A DNA stretch of 64,000 nt from Corallococcus macrosporus DSM 14697. GTDB lineage: Bacteria; Myxococcota; Myxococcia; Myxococcales; Myxococcaceae. Under the pieces are notes generated by a model. The model ran no database searches, was not told where the DNA came from, and saw nothing but the letters and a program-made list of their open reading frames with translations. Numbering within the stretch: position 1 is the stretch's first letter; each line of letters begins with the position of its first letter. Of this stretch, positions 51,599-60,418 are shown in pieces. Position numbers and translations under genes: made by a program. The stretch covers positions 8,528,001 through 8,592,000 of the forward strand of contig NZ_CP022203.1 of NCBI RefSeq assembly GCF_002305895.1. The letters are read 5' to 3'.

Positions 51599-52009
51599 AT
51601 GTATCGCATTGCCGTAGCCGCCCTGGTCCTTGCCGCTTCCGGTTGCGCCACCACGGGCGGTGGCGGTGGCCGTGAGGGCAACGCCACCATCGCCGGCGTC
51701 GTTCGTCTGCCGGAGAGCGGGCTGCGTGCGGAGGACGCGTGCGGGCAGCTCCAGGTCATCGTGGCGTCGCCGGCCGCGCCCACCCAGGGCATGGGCGATT
51801 CGATGGTGAAGCCGAGCCGCGGCAACCGCTGCTCGTTCACGGTATCGGGCGTGCCCAGCAACACCGACCTCCAGGTGGGGCTCGCGGTGGGCGGTGGCCT
51901 GAAGTGCGAGACGGGCGCCGCGCCGACCGTCACCCCGGAGCCGTCCACGGTGAAGGTCAGCGACTACGGCACCGCCACGCGCGACTTCGCCCTGAGCTGC
52001 GGCGCCTGA
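51599..52009 (+). CDS. small hypothetical lipoprotein
   Basis: A 136-residue lipoprotein with a short signal (MYRIAVAALVLAASGCATTG). A Gly-rich linker follows, then a small beta-domain (ATIAGVVRLPESGLRAEDACGQLQVIVASP...NRCSFTVSGVPSNTDLQVGLAVGG...DFALSCGA) with four Cys after the lipidated one, probably two disulfides. The opening strand resembles carboxypeptidase-regulatory-like domains (TIAGVVRLP), but the match is weak. A GAGGA site precedes the start. Followed by a strong hairpin. Confidence 0.82.
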   Translation: MYRIAVAALVLAASGCATTGGGGGREGNATIAGVVRLPESGLRAEDACGQLQVIVASPAAPTQGMGDSMVKPSRGNRCSFTVSGVPSNTDLQVGLAVGGGLKCETGAAPTVTPEPSTVKVSDYGTATRDFALSCGA

Positions 52010-52028
52010 GCGCCTGAAGCCCGCCGTT

Positions 52029-52074
52029 GACGCCGCCGCGCCCGCCCTCCCCGGAGGACAGGGCCGGCGGCGTC
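52029..52074 (+). terminator. hairpin terminator candidate
   Basis: A perfect 10-bp outer stem (GACGCCGCCG with CGGCGGCGTC) encloses a further GCCCT/AGGGC helix, located 20 bases after the small lipoprotein stop. There is no T-tract, but the structure is very stable and sits where a terminator is expected. Confidence 0.6.
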
Positions 52075-52181
52075 ACGCCATCAGCACGAACTCGTCCTCC
52101 GAGCAAGGGGCCTTGTGGATTGATTCGCGTCGAAGGGGACGCGAAGCTGCGGGGGTCCTTCGCAGAAAGACGAGTCGGGTG

Positions 52182-53345
52182 ATGATTTCGTACCGCTTGC
52201 GCGCCGTGACGCTCGCCCTGGCCCTGGGCGGGTCGGGCATGGCGTGTGAATCCGAAGAGCCCTTCCCCAACCTCGACGAGTTGGACCAGCTCCGCAGCCT
52301 GCACAGCCTGGGGCGGCAGCCCCCGAAGGACGCCACCAACCGGATGGACGGGGTCGCGCGCGCCGAGGCGCTGGGCGACCTGCTCTTCCACGACAGCGGC
52401 CTGTCGCGCTGCGGGACGGTGTCCTGCGCGAACTGCCACGGCGGCGAGGGCCTGACGGTGCCCACCGCCAAGGCGGAGGGCTGTGACGGGCACCTGTCCG
52501 AGCGCAACCCGCCCACGCTGCTGAACGTGGCCTACAACCGCTGGTTCATGTGGGACGGACGGGCGGACCGGCTCTGGAGCCAGGCCATCCTGCCCATGCT
52601 CAACCCGGTGGAGATGAACGCGGACGCCCAGGTGGTGCGGGCGCGCCTCACCGCGGTGGAGACGTACACCGCCGAGTACCAGGCCCTCTTCGGCACGGCG
52701 CCCGCGGACGAGACGGACCCGGCGCTGCTGGCCAACGTGGGCAAGCTGCTGGCGGCCTACCAGCGGACGCTGGTGCGCATCGACGCGCCCTTCGACGCGG
52801 ACGTGCGGCGCTTCATCACGGCGGCGGAGGCCGGCCAGGCGGAGGCGGACCCGGCGTACCTAGGCCTGAAGACGTTCCTGCGCAAGGGCCAGTGCATCGT
52901 CTGCCACAAGGGGCCGGCGCTCACCGACGACCTGTTCCACAACATCGGCGTGGGGGACAGCGGCCCGGGCGCGGGCGGCCAGTGGAGCGTGCTGGAGCCG
53001 CTGCTGGACTGGGAGTTCAACGCCGCCAGCCGCTACAGCGACGCGCCCACCGGCACCATCGCGGCGCGGCTCCAGACGCTGCGCACCCAGGCGGACCGGG
53101 TGACGCTGGAGGGCGCGTTCCGCACGCCGTCGCTGCGCAACGTGGCGCTGACGGCGCCGTACATGCACACCGGCGCGCAGGCCACCCTGGAAGACGTCGT
53201 CGACTTCTACAACGAGGGCGGCGACGCGGCCGGCAGCTTCGTGGGCACGAAGACGGTCACCATGGTGCCGCTGGACCTGACGAACGAGGAGAAGCGCGCG
53301 CTGGTGACGCTGCTCCAGTCGATGACGGGGGCCGCGCCCCCCTGA
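52182..53345 (+). CDS. di-haem cytochrome c peroxidase / MauG-type lipoprotein
   Basis: A 387-residue protein with a lipoprotein signal (lipobox GGSGMACES). Two CXXCH haem c sites are visible: SCANCHGG (about residue 87) and CIVCHKG (about 245). The intervening sequence follows the cytochrome c peroxidase family (LGDLLFHDSGLS at the first haem, NPPTLLNVAYNRWFMWDGRADRLWSQA, and TPSLRNVALTAPYMHTGAQATLEDVVDFYNEGG near the end). It should work in the periplasm, either reducing peroxide or oxidising a protein or metabolite as MauG does. The start at 52182 places the signal correctly, and a GTG one codon earlier is possible. Length is close to the family norm. Confidence 0.92.
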   Translation: MISYRLRAVTLALALGGSGMACESEEPFPNLDELDQLRSLHSLGRQPPKDATNRMDGVARAEALGDLLFHDSGLSRCGTVSCANCHGGEGLTVPTAKAEGCDGHLSERNPPTLLNVAYNRWFMWDGRADRLWSQAILPMLNPVEMNADAQVVRARLTAVETYTAEYQALFGTAPADETDPALLANVGKLLAAYQRTLVRIDAPFDADVRRFITAAEAGQAEADPAYLGLKTFLRKGQCIVCHKGPALTDDLFHNIGVGDSGPGAGGQWSVLEPLLDWEFNAASRYSDAPTGTIAARLQTLRTQADRVTLEGAFRTPSLRNVALTAPYMHTGAQATLEDVVDFYNEGGDAAGSFVGTKTVTMVPLDLTNEEKRALVTLLQSMTGAAPP

Positions 53346-54152
53346 CGCCGGCGGGGCGCTGGCACGACTTCACGCCGGAAATGTCCCAGGTGGCGAAGAT
53401 GCCGCCAGGGTCGAGCGCCAGGGCGCTCCAGGGGAAGGGAGCCCTGGTCCTCTCGTCCCCCGCCCTGGCCACGTCGCTGCTGAAGCTCGCCATCGACGGG
53501 CCCGGGGACTGGACCGTCTTCACGCTCGCCGCGATGCCGGCGCGCGTGCGGGTGCCCGACGCCGGGCGCGCCCGGAATCTCCAGGCTGCCACGCACGGCG
53601 TCTCCATCTTCGCGACCTGCGCGAGCGGGATGAAGCGGCCGGGCACGAGCACACCCATGTGGCGCGCTACCTCGGGACGGCTTGGGAACACCTGGGAGCG
53701 CCTTGCGTCACGGAAGCCAGCAACACCCACGTCGAGATGACGTTGGACGAGGATGGAAGGCCCGTCCTCGCCATCGAGCGGCTGAACGACTCTCTTGAGA
53801 CTGAGTTGCACGTCATCCGCAGGGCAGGCACGGACTGGTTGGCCCTGGGGGCCCGCTATTACAACCACGTCGTCATCGGGTCGTGAGCAGCGCCTCCCCC
53901 ATGAGACGTTCAGTCTGGTCGTTGCTCGCGACAACGGGCCCTGGTTGGCTTGGAGTGACTCTGGGCCGGGGGTCCAGCACAACAAAGAGTTGCTATCGCA
54001 AGCGCCGCGCCACGGGTTGGGAGCCCAAACAGTACATGGGGAACGAACGGTTGTTTGGGTTCCTGCTCGACGAAGACGGAAGCCCCTGGGCCTTGTTGGG
54101 TGACGACGTCGTGCGGCCACAGCAGGTCTTGCCGCGAGCGGCCTCGGAGTGA
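53346..54152 (+). pseudogene. decayed propeller-type protein gene (fragments)
   Basis: Between the MauG-type gene and the convergent peptidase gene there are several short frames with partial coding signal but no intact gene. Frame 2 near 53355-53640 reads WHDFTPEMSQVAKMPPG and later DGPGDWTVFTLAA. Frame 1 at 53659-53886 reads LGTAWEHLGAPCVTEASNTHVEMTLDEDGRPVLAIE, ending with a GTGA overlap to another frame at 53883-54152 that has FGFLLDEDGSPWALLGDD. The 'WxxLG ... DEDGxPxxAI' pattern matches the propeller half of the lipoprotein at 21879-23690. I read this as frameshifted remnants of such a gene. Two small expressed proteins at 53659 and 53883 cannot be excluded. Confidence 0.45.
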
Positions 54153-54174
54153 GGCCGCTCGCCATGCGCCACAC

Positions 54175-55581
54175 TCAACGCACCAGGTGGAAGTCCGTCT
54201 GACGCTTCCAGGCCCAGTGCACGCGGCCCTCGGCATCGATGGTGATGTCCTCCTCCTGCGCCGAGCGCACCCGCTGGCCGTTCCACTCCGGCACCGCGGA
54301 CGTGGCCTGGAGCTCGATGGAGTACCACTGGTTCGCAATCACCTTGTGGTCACCATTGCCGGGCACGCCCTCCTGCCGGTCCCACAGGCCCACCATGGGG
54401 CCGGCGCCGTGGCCGTGCAGGCCAATGGGGTGCGAATACACGGTGCCGTCGATGCCCTCGGCGCGCATGCGCTCGAGGGAGGCGCGGAGGATGTCGTTGC
54501 CCGTGCGGCCGGGGCGCAGCTCCTCGAAGACGATGTCCTGCAGCCGGTTGGACGTCTTCAGCGCGGCCTTCAGTCCTTCGGGGACGTCCGTCTCGCCCTC
54601 GCGCAGCACGTAGCCCATGTGCTGGGTGTCCGTGTTGAGGCCCAGCGCGGTGACGCCGTAGTCGCAGTGCAGCACGTCGCCGCGCTGGATGACGGGGTCG
54701 TCCCCCAGCTCCTTCTCCGTGACACCCTGACGCTGGAGGTCCACCGAAGGCTGGAACCACGTCTCCAGGCCCAGGTCCGCCAGGCGCTGCCGCATCCACC
54801 ACTCCACGTCACGGGTGGTGGTGACGCCCGGGGTGATGACCTGGTTGGAGAAGGCCGTCTCGATGATGTTCCATGCCAGCTTCGTCTGCTCCTCGTAGAA
54901 GCGGGCCTCGTCCGCGCCGCGCCAGGCGAGCAAGTCCACCGCCAGCCCGTCCACCGAGGTGAAGCGCTTCACCCAGTCCGGCCCGAGCGCCTCCGCCATG
55001 CCTTCGTATTCGCCATGGCTGAGGCCGTCCGCGAAGGCGAAGGTGCGCGACACGTTGAGGGCGATGCGCGTGGGCTGGCGCTCCTCCACCACCTGCTTGA
55101 GCACCTGCCACTGCTCGGGGCCCCACAGCTCGGCCTCGCGGCTCACACCACCGCCGTCCACCTGCCGCTGCGCGCGGCGCGGCGTGTACAGGCCTCCCTG
55201 CGAACCACCGCCCAGCGCGAGCCGCTCCACGCCCTGCTCCGGGCCCCGGTCGAAGAAGACGTAGATGGTCCGGCGGCGCGCGGCGAACGACGTGGGCGAG
55301 ACGAGCGCCTTGAAGACGGGGTCCTCGTTGTACTCGCGCATGGGGATGACCCACATGTCCACGCCGTACTGGCGCATGAGTTGGGGCAGGGCCTTCTCCA
55401 CGCGCTCGGCCAGCCACGCCTGCCGGCGCTTCGCCTGCTCACGCAGGGTGCCGAAGGGACGCTCGGGGGCCGGGGACTTCGCCTCGGCCGGGGCGGCGGC
55501 CGGTGCCTGCGAAGATGGAGCAACGGTGGCGCAGGAGGTGGAGAGCAGCAGCGGGGCAAGCAACAGGGTCCGGGTGCGCAT
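54175..55581 (-). CDS. M24-family metallopeptidase lipoprotein (Xaa-Pro peptidase-like)
   Basis: A 468-residue lipoprotein (MRTRTLLLAPLLLSTSCATV). An N-terminal creatinase-like domain (about 50-230, MWVIPMREYNEDP...RTIYVFFDRGPEQGVERLAL) is followed by the pita-bread M24 domain. Five metal ligands are present in order: Asp in LHCDYGVTALGL, Asp in NTDTQHMGYV, His in IGLHGHGAGP, Glu in YSIELQATS and Glu near the C-terminus (AQEEDITID). It should be a two-metal aminopeptidase or Xaa-Pro dipeptidase. A lipidated, exported M24 enzyme is uncommon, since most relatives are cytoplasmic; scavenging of peptides in the periplasm is a reasonable inference. Confidence 0.92.
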   Translation of the reverse strand: MRTRTLLLAPLLLSTSCATVAPSSQAPAAAPAEAKSPAPERPFGTLREQAKRRQAWLAERVEKALPQLMRQYGVDMWVIPMREYNEDPVFKALVSPTSFAARRRTIYVFFDRGPEQGVERLALGGGSQGGLYTPRRAQRQVDGGGVSREAELWGPEQWQVLKQVVEERQPTRIALNVSRTFAFADGLSHGEYEGMAEALGPDWVKRFTSVDGLAVDLLAWRGADEARFYEEQTKLAWNIIETAFSNQVITPGVTTTRDVEWWMRQRLADLGLETWFQPSVDLQRQGVTEKELGDDPVIQRGDVLHCDYGVTALGLNTDTQHMGYVLREGETDVPEGLKAALKTSNRLQDIVFEELRPGRTGNDILRASLERMRAEGIDGTVYSHPIGLHGHGAGPMVGLWDRQEGVPGNGDHKVIANQWYSIELQATSAVPEWNGQRVRSAQEEDITIDAEGRVHWAWKRQTDFHLVR

Positions 55582-55702
55582 GGCCGCGCAGTCTGTCATG
55601 CGCGGCGACGTGGCGCGCGTGGACTTCGCGCGTCACCCCGCGCACGGACTCCGTGAGGCCGGAGACTCCAGAACGCGCGGAGCAGCCGTCAATTCGCCGG
55701 AG

Positions 55703-56077
55703 TCAGGGCACGCCCATACAGGCCGCGTCATCCACGCCACACGATGCGCGCAGGCGAGCTTCGTCGGGCGCCTGCTGGCAGCCGCTCGCGACAGCCGCGT
55801 CGAGCTCATCGATGCGCACGCGCATGCACTGCACACAGCCCGCCTTCGCGCCCGTGTCGGTTCGCGACAGGTCCGGCTCCACCGCCGCGTAGGCGGCGAT
55901 GACGTCCGCCTCGCACTGCTCGCGTGACACCGTCAGGGCGCCGCACCGCGCCTCATACGCGCAGGCGGACGAGGCCACACGCTCCGACCAGCCCGCGTAA
56001 GAGAGCTGCGGCAGCTCGGAGCCCCCACACGCCACGAGCCACGCGCACACCACCAGCGACGCCATCCTCGGATTCAT
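55703..56077 (-). CDS. small Cys-rich lipoprotein
   Basis: A 124-residue lipoprotein (MNPRMASLVVCAWLVACGGS). The mature part has eight or more Cys in a spaced pattern (ACAYEARCGALTVSREQCEAD, GCVQCMRVRIDEL, GCQQ, SCGVDDAAC), suggesting disulfides outside the cytoplasm. The 'Y..RCG.....C' arrangement resembles small myxobacterial lipoproteins of unknown role. It lies 121 bp upstream of the M24 peptidase gene on the same strand and could be cotranscribed with it. Confidence 0.8.
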   Translation of the reverse strand: MNPRMASLVVCAWLVACGGSELPQLSYAGWSERVASSACAYEARCGALTVSREQCEADVIAAYAAVEPDLSRTDTGAKAGCVQCMRVRIDELDAAVASGCQQAPDEARLRASCGVDDAACMGVP

Positions 56078-56428
56078 GGCCGCATCTCACCCGGCTCCGG
56101 TGCGCGCGTCACCTCCCCTTTCTCCCGCCTGCCCGCTCGCCGTGAAGCCCGGCCCGCCCGCGCCCGACGCGGCCCCGCCCCAACCGGGGGCCTGTCACAC
56201 CTGGCGCGCGCGCCACATGCGCCCGACGCAGCTCCGCCCCGACCGGGGGCCTGTCACACCCGGTGCGCTCGCCACACGTGCCCATGCGCAGTCAGGCCAG
56301 CAAGACTCACGCATCGGCGCCAGCCGCGAGAGCCGCGCACCCCATTCACGGTGACGCCAGCGCCCCACACGCGCCGGCACCAACCGCGTGAGCGTCACCC
56401 CCTCACAACGGGGCCAGCGAGCCACACG
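56078..56428 (+). other. intergenic region containing a 59-bp tandem repeat
   Basis: A 351-bp non-coding gap between the small Cys-rich lipoprotein and the Kelch lipoprotein gene, both on the minus strand. It has the tandem repeat at 56161-56280, and the rest is GC-rich without a recognisable gene. Confidence 0.5.
56161..56280 (+). repeat. 59-bp imperfect tandem repeat, two copies
   Basis: Copies start at 56161 and 56220. Shared blocks are GCCCGACGC, CCGCCCC, ACCGGGGGCCTGTCACACC and GCCACA. About ten positions differ. It is non-coding and lies upstream of the small Cys-rich lipoprotein gene. Function unknown. Confidence 0.8.
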
Positions 56429-57619
56429 TCACTCGCCCCGCCCAGCGGCGGAGAGCTCCACCACGGGCTCGCTGCCGCTGGCCCCACGCGCCGCGCACGG
56501 CGCCACGTCACAGGCGCCCGGCACATAGCGCTCGCTCTCGGAGAGCATGCCCATGGCCTCGTTGCCACCGCCCATCACCAGCACCGCGCCGTCGCCCAGC
56601 GCCAGCGCGCCCAGCTTCTCGCGCGGCTCCTCCAGCGCGGGCGCGGAGGACCAGGTGTCCGTCTTCAGGTCGAAGCGCTCCACCGACGCGAGCGCCCCCG
56701 TCGTGTAGTGCTCCCCGCCCATCATCAACACCGACCCATCCGGCAACACCACCGTGGCGTGGTGCTCGCGCGGCACCTGGGGCGCGCCCACCAGCGTCCA
56801 CGCCCCCGTCTCCGGCGAATACACCTCCGCCGTGGCCGCCGCGCGCGCCGTGGTGCCGCCCACCACCAGCACCCGGCCATCCGGCAGCAACGTCACCGAG
56901 TGCGCCAGCCGGTGCGTGCCCGCGGCGCCGCCCACGGGCCCCGCCTTCTCCCAGAGCCCCGTCGCCGGGTCATACAGCTCCGCCTGCAAGCCACTCACGA
57001 ACAAAGCCTTGCCGTTGGCCAGCACCACCGCCGTCCGCGCGCCACCTCGCGGGAAGCCCGAGGCCGACGCGGCGCTCCAGGTCTCCGTCTCCGGATTGAA
57101 CAGCTCCGCCGAGCGCAGCGGCCGCTGGTCCACGTCCGTCCCGCCCGCCACGAGCACACGCCCGTCTGGCAGCAACACCGCCGCCGGGTCGTTCCGCCGC
57201 TCGGCCATGGGGCGCACCTCCGTCCACGTCCCGGTGGCCGGCGAATACACCTCGGCTTCCGCCAGCGCGCCCATCGCCACGCCGTTGGAGCCGCCCGTCA
57301 CCAACACACGGCCATCCGCCAGCCGCACCGCGGCGTGGTTGCGCCGGCGCGTGCGCATGGCCCCTGTCTCCTGCCACCGGCCCGTCTGGGGCTCGAAGAC
57401 CTCGCAGTTCCTCAAGGTGCGGTTCCCATCGTGCCCGCCCGAGGCCAGCACGCGCCCTCCCTCCAGCACCACGAAGGGCAGGAGCTTGCGTGGCGTGGAC
57501 AGGGACAGCCCCTGTCCCACCGCCCCCGCTCCACCGTCCTCCGCGCGAGGCCCCGCGCTGCACGCGAACGTGAAAACAAAGAAGATGACCGTGACGCACG
57601 ATGCCGAAAGCCGTTGCAT
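56429..57619 (-). CDS. Kelch-repeat lipoprotein
   Basis: A 396-residue lipoprotein (signal VTVIFFVFTFACSAG). The mature protein is about six Kelch blades, each with DGRVLVxGG, a loop, and AExYxPxTGxW (for example RVLVTGGSNGVAMGALAEAEVYSPATGTW), forming a beta-propeller. Such Kelch lipoproteins are common in myxobacteria and presumably bind ligands or matrix at the cell surface; the ligand is unknown. The ATG at 57619 has an AGGTGG ribosome site, and the upstream in-frame codons lack signal character. Confidence 0.9.
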   Translation of the reverse strand: MQRLSASCVTVIFFVFTFACSAGPRAEDGGAGAVGQGLSLSTPRKLLPFVVLEGGRVLASGGHDGNRTLRNCEVFEPQTGRWQETGAMRTRRRNHAAVRLADGRVLVTGGSNGVAMGALAEAEVYSPATGTWTEVRPMAERRNDPAAVLLPDGRVLVAGGTDVDQRPLRSAELFNPETETWSAASASGFPRGGARTAVVLANGKALFVSGLQAELYDPATGLWEKAGPVGGAAGTHRLAHSVTLLPDGRVLVVGGTTARAAATAEVYSPETGAWTLVGAPQVPREHHATVVLPDGSVLMMGGEHYTTGALASVERFDLKTDTWSSAPALEEPREKLGALALGDGAVLVMGGGNEAMGMLSESERYVPGACDVAPCAARGASGSEPVVELSAAGRGE

Positions 57620-57796
57620 GACCCACCTGGAATGCCCGTCGAAGCGGTCACGTCTAGCCTGACCGTCTGACATTCCAGGGCTGCCCGACCTGAGTGATTC
57701 CCGACGCTTACCCGCGACTCAGGGCCTGTCCGACACGCGCTTCAGAGCGGGCCGGAGCGGGCATGCAACGCCATGCGTCACTCGCTCTCTCGCGAA

Positions 57797-58102
57797 TCAA
57801 GAGTCCCTGTCGACATTCACGGGCTCGCGCTCCAGGCCGTTGGCGTGGCGGGGTGGGAGCGCGCCGCCGTCGTCATCCACTTCCAGCGCGAGGAGCGGGT
57901 GGTCCGCGTTGACGAGATAGACGTCCTCGCCGCGGATGAAGTCCACGTCGGAGAACTCCACCAGGTAGTCGTGGCGGGGGATGGGCAGCAGCCCCCGCTC
58001 CAGCTCGAAGTGCGTGTCCCCGATGCCCGTCACGCGCCCGATGACCTCACCTGTCGCCGTCCGCACCGTCATGCCTTCGTGTACAGCGTCCGTCCGAATC
58101 AT
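57797..58102 (-). CDS. DUF2171/PRC-barrel-like small protein
   Basis: A 101-residue cytoplasmic protein beginning MIRTDAVHEGMTVRTATGEVIGRVTGIGDTHFELERGL, which has the six-strand pattern of PRC-barrel-like DUF2171 proteins (VxxGMxVxxxDGExxGxV). The middle part (HDYLVEFSDVDFIRGEDVYLV) continues the barrel. DUF2171 proteins are small stress-type proteins of unknown function. The start at 58102 is the Met that opens the domain; upstream codons in this frame are not family-like. No signal peptide. Confidence 0.8.
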   Translation of the reverse strand: MIRTDAVHEGMTVRTATGEVIGRVTGIGDTHFELERGLLPIPRHDYLVEFSDVDFIRGEDVYLVNADHPLLALEVDDDGGALPPRHANGLEREPVNVDRDS

Positions 58103-58366
58103 CCCGGCCTCCTCGCGCGCAAGTGCCCGGCCCGCATGGACCTCCCAGACAACAGTGCGAGCGGGCAGGACGGCGCGCACCTGCCGCGAGCCACGCGCTG
58201 GAGCGCTCGCGCCTCGGGCCCGCCACCGGACCACCGCACGAGCGCGGAGGCGCCCGTCCCCGGCGCCTGCCAGGAAGACGCGCGGCACCAGGCCGCCAAC
58301 CCCTGGCCGCTCGGGCAGGCGGCGCGGGCCTGCGCGTGCCTAACGTTCCGGACAGGAGGTTGCATC

Positions 58367-58564
58367 ATGCTGCTGGAACTGTCCGCCGTGGAGGCGCGCG
58401 ATGTGAAACAGGCGTTGGACACGGCGCTGCGCACGCTCTTGGAAGAGATTTCCCAGACGGACCAACCGCCCTATCGCGACCTGCTGCGCGAACGATACGA
58501 GCGGCTGGACCAGCTCAACCGGCGGCTCGACATGACGCTGGAGGGTGACCAGGTCTACGCGTGA
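58367..58564 (+). CDS. small helical protein of unknown function
   Basis: A 65-residue soluble protein (MLLELSAVEARDVKQALDT...) predicted to be two amphipathic helices (VEARDVKQALDTALRTLLEEISQT and LLRERYERLDQLNRRLDM). A perfect AGGAGG site lies 7 bases upstream of the ATG, which makes this a convincing gene despite its size. Similar short proteins are frequent in myxobacteria; no function is known. It is transcribed divergently from the PRC-barrel-like gene. Confidence 0.8.
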   Translation: MLLELSAVEARDVKQALDTALRTLLEEISQTDQPPYRDLLRERYERLDQLNRRLDMTLEGDQVYA

Positions 58565-58622
58565 CGCAAGCCGTCGCGGCCTGATTCCTCTCAGCCCCGG
58601 CAAGACACGTTAAGCTTGCCAG

Positions 58623-59171
58623 ATGCGCATTCCGTCTCTCGCCCTCTTCCTGGCCCTCCCAGCCGCCCTGTCATGCTCGGCGACTGGCGCCGCGCCGACC
58701 TACCCGACGCCTCACGAGGTCTTCTTCCGCCACCCGGACCGGGTGCAGATATTCCTCGCGGACCATCCCAGCTCATGGGGCGGAGGCAGGTCCACCTGGC
58801 CCGAGGACATCGCGGAGGAGGACCTTCCGCACAGCGGCCCCACCTACGTGCTTCCCCGGGAAGGGCCCGAGCTGACCGCCGCGCAACGCAAGCGGCTGGC
58901 GGCCACCTACCTGCCCCCCAGCGCGCCCAATCCCTTCCCGCCCAGGAAGTGCATGTTCAACCCGGACATCGCCCTGCGCTACTGGCGCGGCAAGACGTAC
59001 AGGGACATCGTGGTCTGCCTCGGCTGCATCAAGTTCGCCTTCATGGACGCAGACGGCAAACCCATCCCCAAGGAACACGCCGGCTACCTGGAGGACTACC
59101 TGTTCCTGCACGAGCTGGCCAAGGAGGCGTTCCCCGACCAGGACCTGAGTCACGGCCACTTCAAGCGGTAG
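58623..59171 (+). CDS. hypothetical lipoprotein
   Basis: A 182-residue lipoprotein (signal MRIPSLALFLALPAALSCSAT). The mature protein starts with YPTPHEVFFRHPDRVQIFLADHP and later has PRKCMFNPDIALRYWRGKTYRDIVVCLGCIKFAF, where a CLGC pair is striking: a CxxC of the thioredoxin or metal-binding kind, but no thioredoxin fold is evident. C-terminal helices follow (EDYLFLHELAKEAF). Relatives with the same CLGC core seem to occur as paralogues in myxobacteria; I cannot give a function. It starts 58 bp after the small helical protein. Confidence 0.8.
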   Translation: MRIPSLALFLALPAALSCSATGAAPTYPTPHEVFFRHPDRVQIFLADHPSSWGGGRSTWPEDIAEEDLPHSGPTYVLPREGPELTAAQRKRLAATYLPPSAPNPFPPRKCMFNPDIALRYWRGKTYRDIVVCLGCIKFAFMDADGKPIPKEHAGYLEDYLFLHELAKEAFPDQDLSHGHFKR

Positions 59172-59183
59172 GCACCGGGCCGC

Positions 59184-60197
59184 TCACAAGGCCCGCCCCG
59201 ACTTCGCATCGAAGCGGCGCGACTTCGACGCGTCATACCGCAGCCACACCGGAGCGCCCGTGGGCCCCCGGAAGTCCCCGGCGGCGCGCGCGACCAGGCG
59301 CTCGCCCGCCACGTCCACCGTCACCCAGCTCTCCGCGCCCATGGGCTCCACCAGGTAGACGTGGCCCTCCAGCGCCCCGGGGGGCGGCGCGTCCTGGCCC
59401 ACCTCCAGGTGCTCGGGACGCAGCCCCAGCACCACGTCCGCGTCCGGCAGGCCCAGCGTCCGGGGCTTCACCAGGTTGATGCGCGGCGCGCCGAAGAAGC
59501 CCGCCACGAACAGGTTCGCGGGCGCGTCGTACAGCTCGCGCGGCGGGGCCACCTGCTGCACCTCGCCCTGGTGCATCACCACCACGCGGTCCGACAGCGT
59601 CATCGCCTCCGCCTGGTCGTGGGTGACGTAGACGAAGGTGGCCTTGAGCTGTTCATGCAGCTTCTTGATTTCGCCGCGCATCTGCGTGCGCAGCGCCGCG
59701 TCCAGGTTGGACAGCGGCTCGTCGAAGAGGAACACCTTGGGGCGCCGCACCAGGGCCCGCCCCAGCGCCACGCGCTGCCGCTGGCCGCCGGACAGCGCCT
59801 TGGGCTTGCGTGACAGCAGCGCCTCCAGCCCCAGCAGCGACGCCACCTCGCGCACGCGCGCGTCGATGTCCGCCTTCGACAGCCCCGCCACCTTCAACGG
59901 GAAGGCGAGGTTCCTGGCCACGTCCAGGTGGGGGTAGAGCGCGTAGCTCTGGAACACCATGGCGATGTCCCGCTCGCGCGGCGACATGCCATTGACCACC
60001 GCGCCGTCGATGCGCAGCGTGCCGCCGGACAGCTCCTCCAGCCCGGCGATGAGGTTCAGCGTCGTGGACTTGCCGCAGCCCGACGGGCCCACCAGGGAGA
60101 TGAACTCGCCGTCCGCGATGTCCAGGCTCACGCCCTTCACCGCGGCCACGCCGCCCCGGTACACCTTGCGCACGTCCTCCAGGGACACTGTCGCCAA
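59184..60197 (-). CDS. ugpC: ABC transporter ATPase, MalK/UgpC type
   Basis: A 337-residue ATPase of the sugar/glycerol-phosphate importer class. Walker A GPSGCGKST (39-47), Q-loop in VFQSYALYPH, signature LSGGQRQRVALGRAL, Walker B VFLFDEPLSNLD and H-loop THDQAEAM are all intact. The C-terminal about 100 residues are the regulatory TOBE/OB domain (VVLGLRPEHLEV...). It would energise import of a carbohydrate or related solute with a binding protein and two permeases, none of which is encoded nearby. This is usual for shared ATPases of this class. The start is TTG at 60197 with GGGAGG nine bases upstream; a GTG three codons later is the alternative. Confidence 0.88.
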   Translation of the reverse strand: MATVSLEDVRKVYRGGVAAVKGVSLDIADGEFISLVGPSGCGKSTTLNLIAGLEELSGGTLRIDGAVVNGMSPRERDIAMVFQSYALYPHLDVARNLAFPLKVAGLSKADIDARVREVASLLGLEALLSRKPKALSGGQRQRVALGRALVRRPKVFLFDEPLSNLDAALRTQMRGEIKKLHEQLKATFVYVTHDQAEAMTLSDRVVVMHQGEVQQVAPPRELYDAPANLFVAGFFGAPRINLVKPRTLGLPDADVVLGLRPEHLEVGQDAPPPGALEGHVYLVEPMGAESWVTVDVAGERLVARAAGDFRGPTGAPVWLRYDASKSRRFDAKSGRAL

Positions 60198-60418
60198 ACG
60201 CGCTGCCTCCCGGGCGCCCGGACGCCCCGTGTGTCACGCCGCCCCACCGGCGGGAAGCCGAAGCATCGCGCGCTCCGCCCGCAGGGCAAGCCCCATGGCG
60301 AGGGGCCGCCCGCCTCTGACCGCCATTCCACACCGAGGCAGGAGCCGGGCGGCCCGGCGCCCCGCCTTCCGCTTCTTGGAGGCGGAAGGCGGGGGCGGCG
60401 CACTATGTTCGCGCGGCC

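Noticed and set aside
53257-54174. Minus-strand frame of 305 codons over the decayed region
   Set aside because: Arg/Pro/Ser-rich with no start context, partly antisense to the peroxidase end; the plus-strand fragments carry the recognisable blades.
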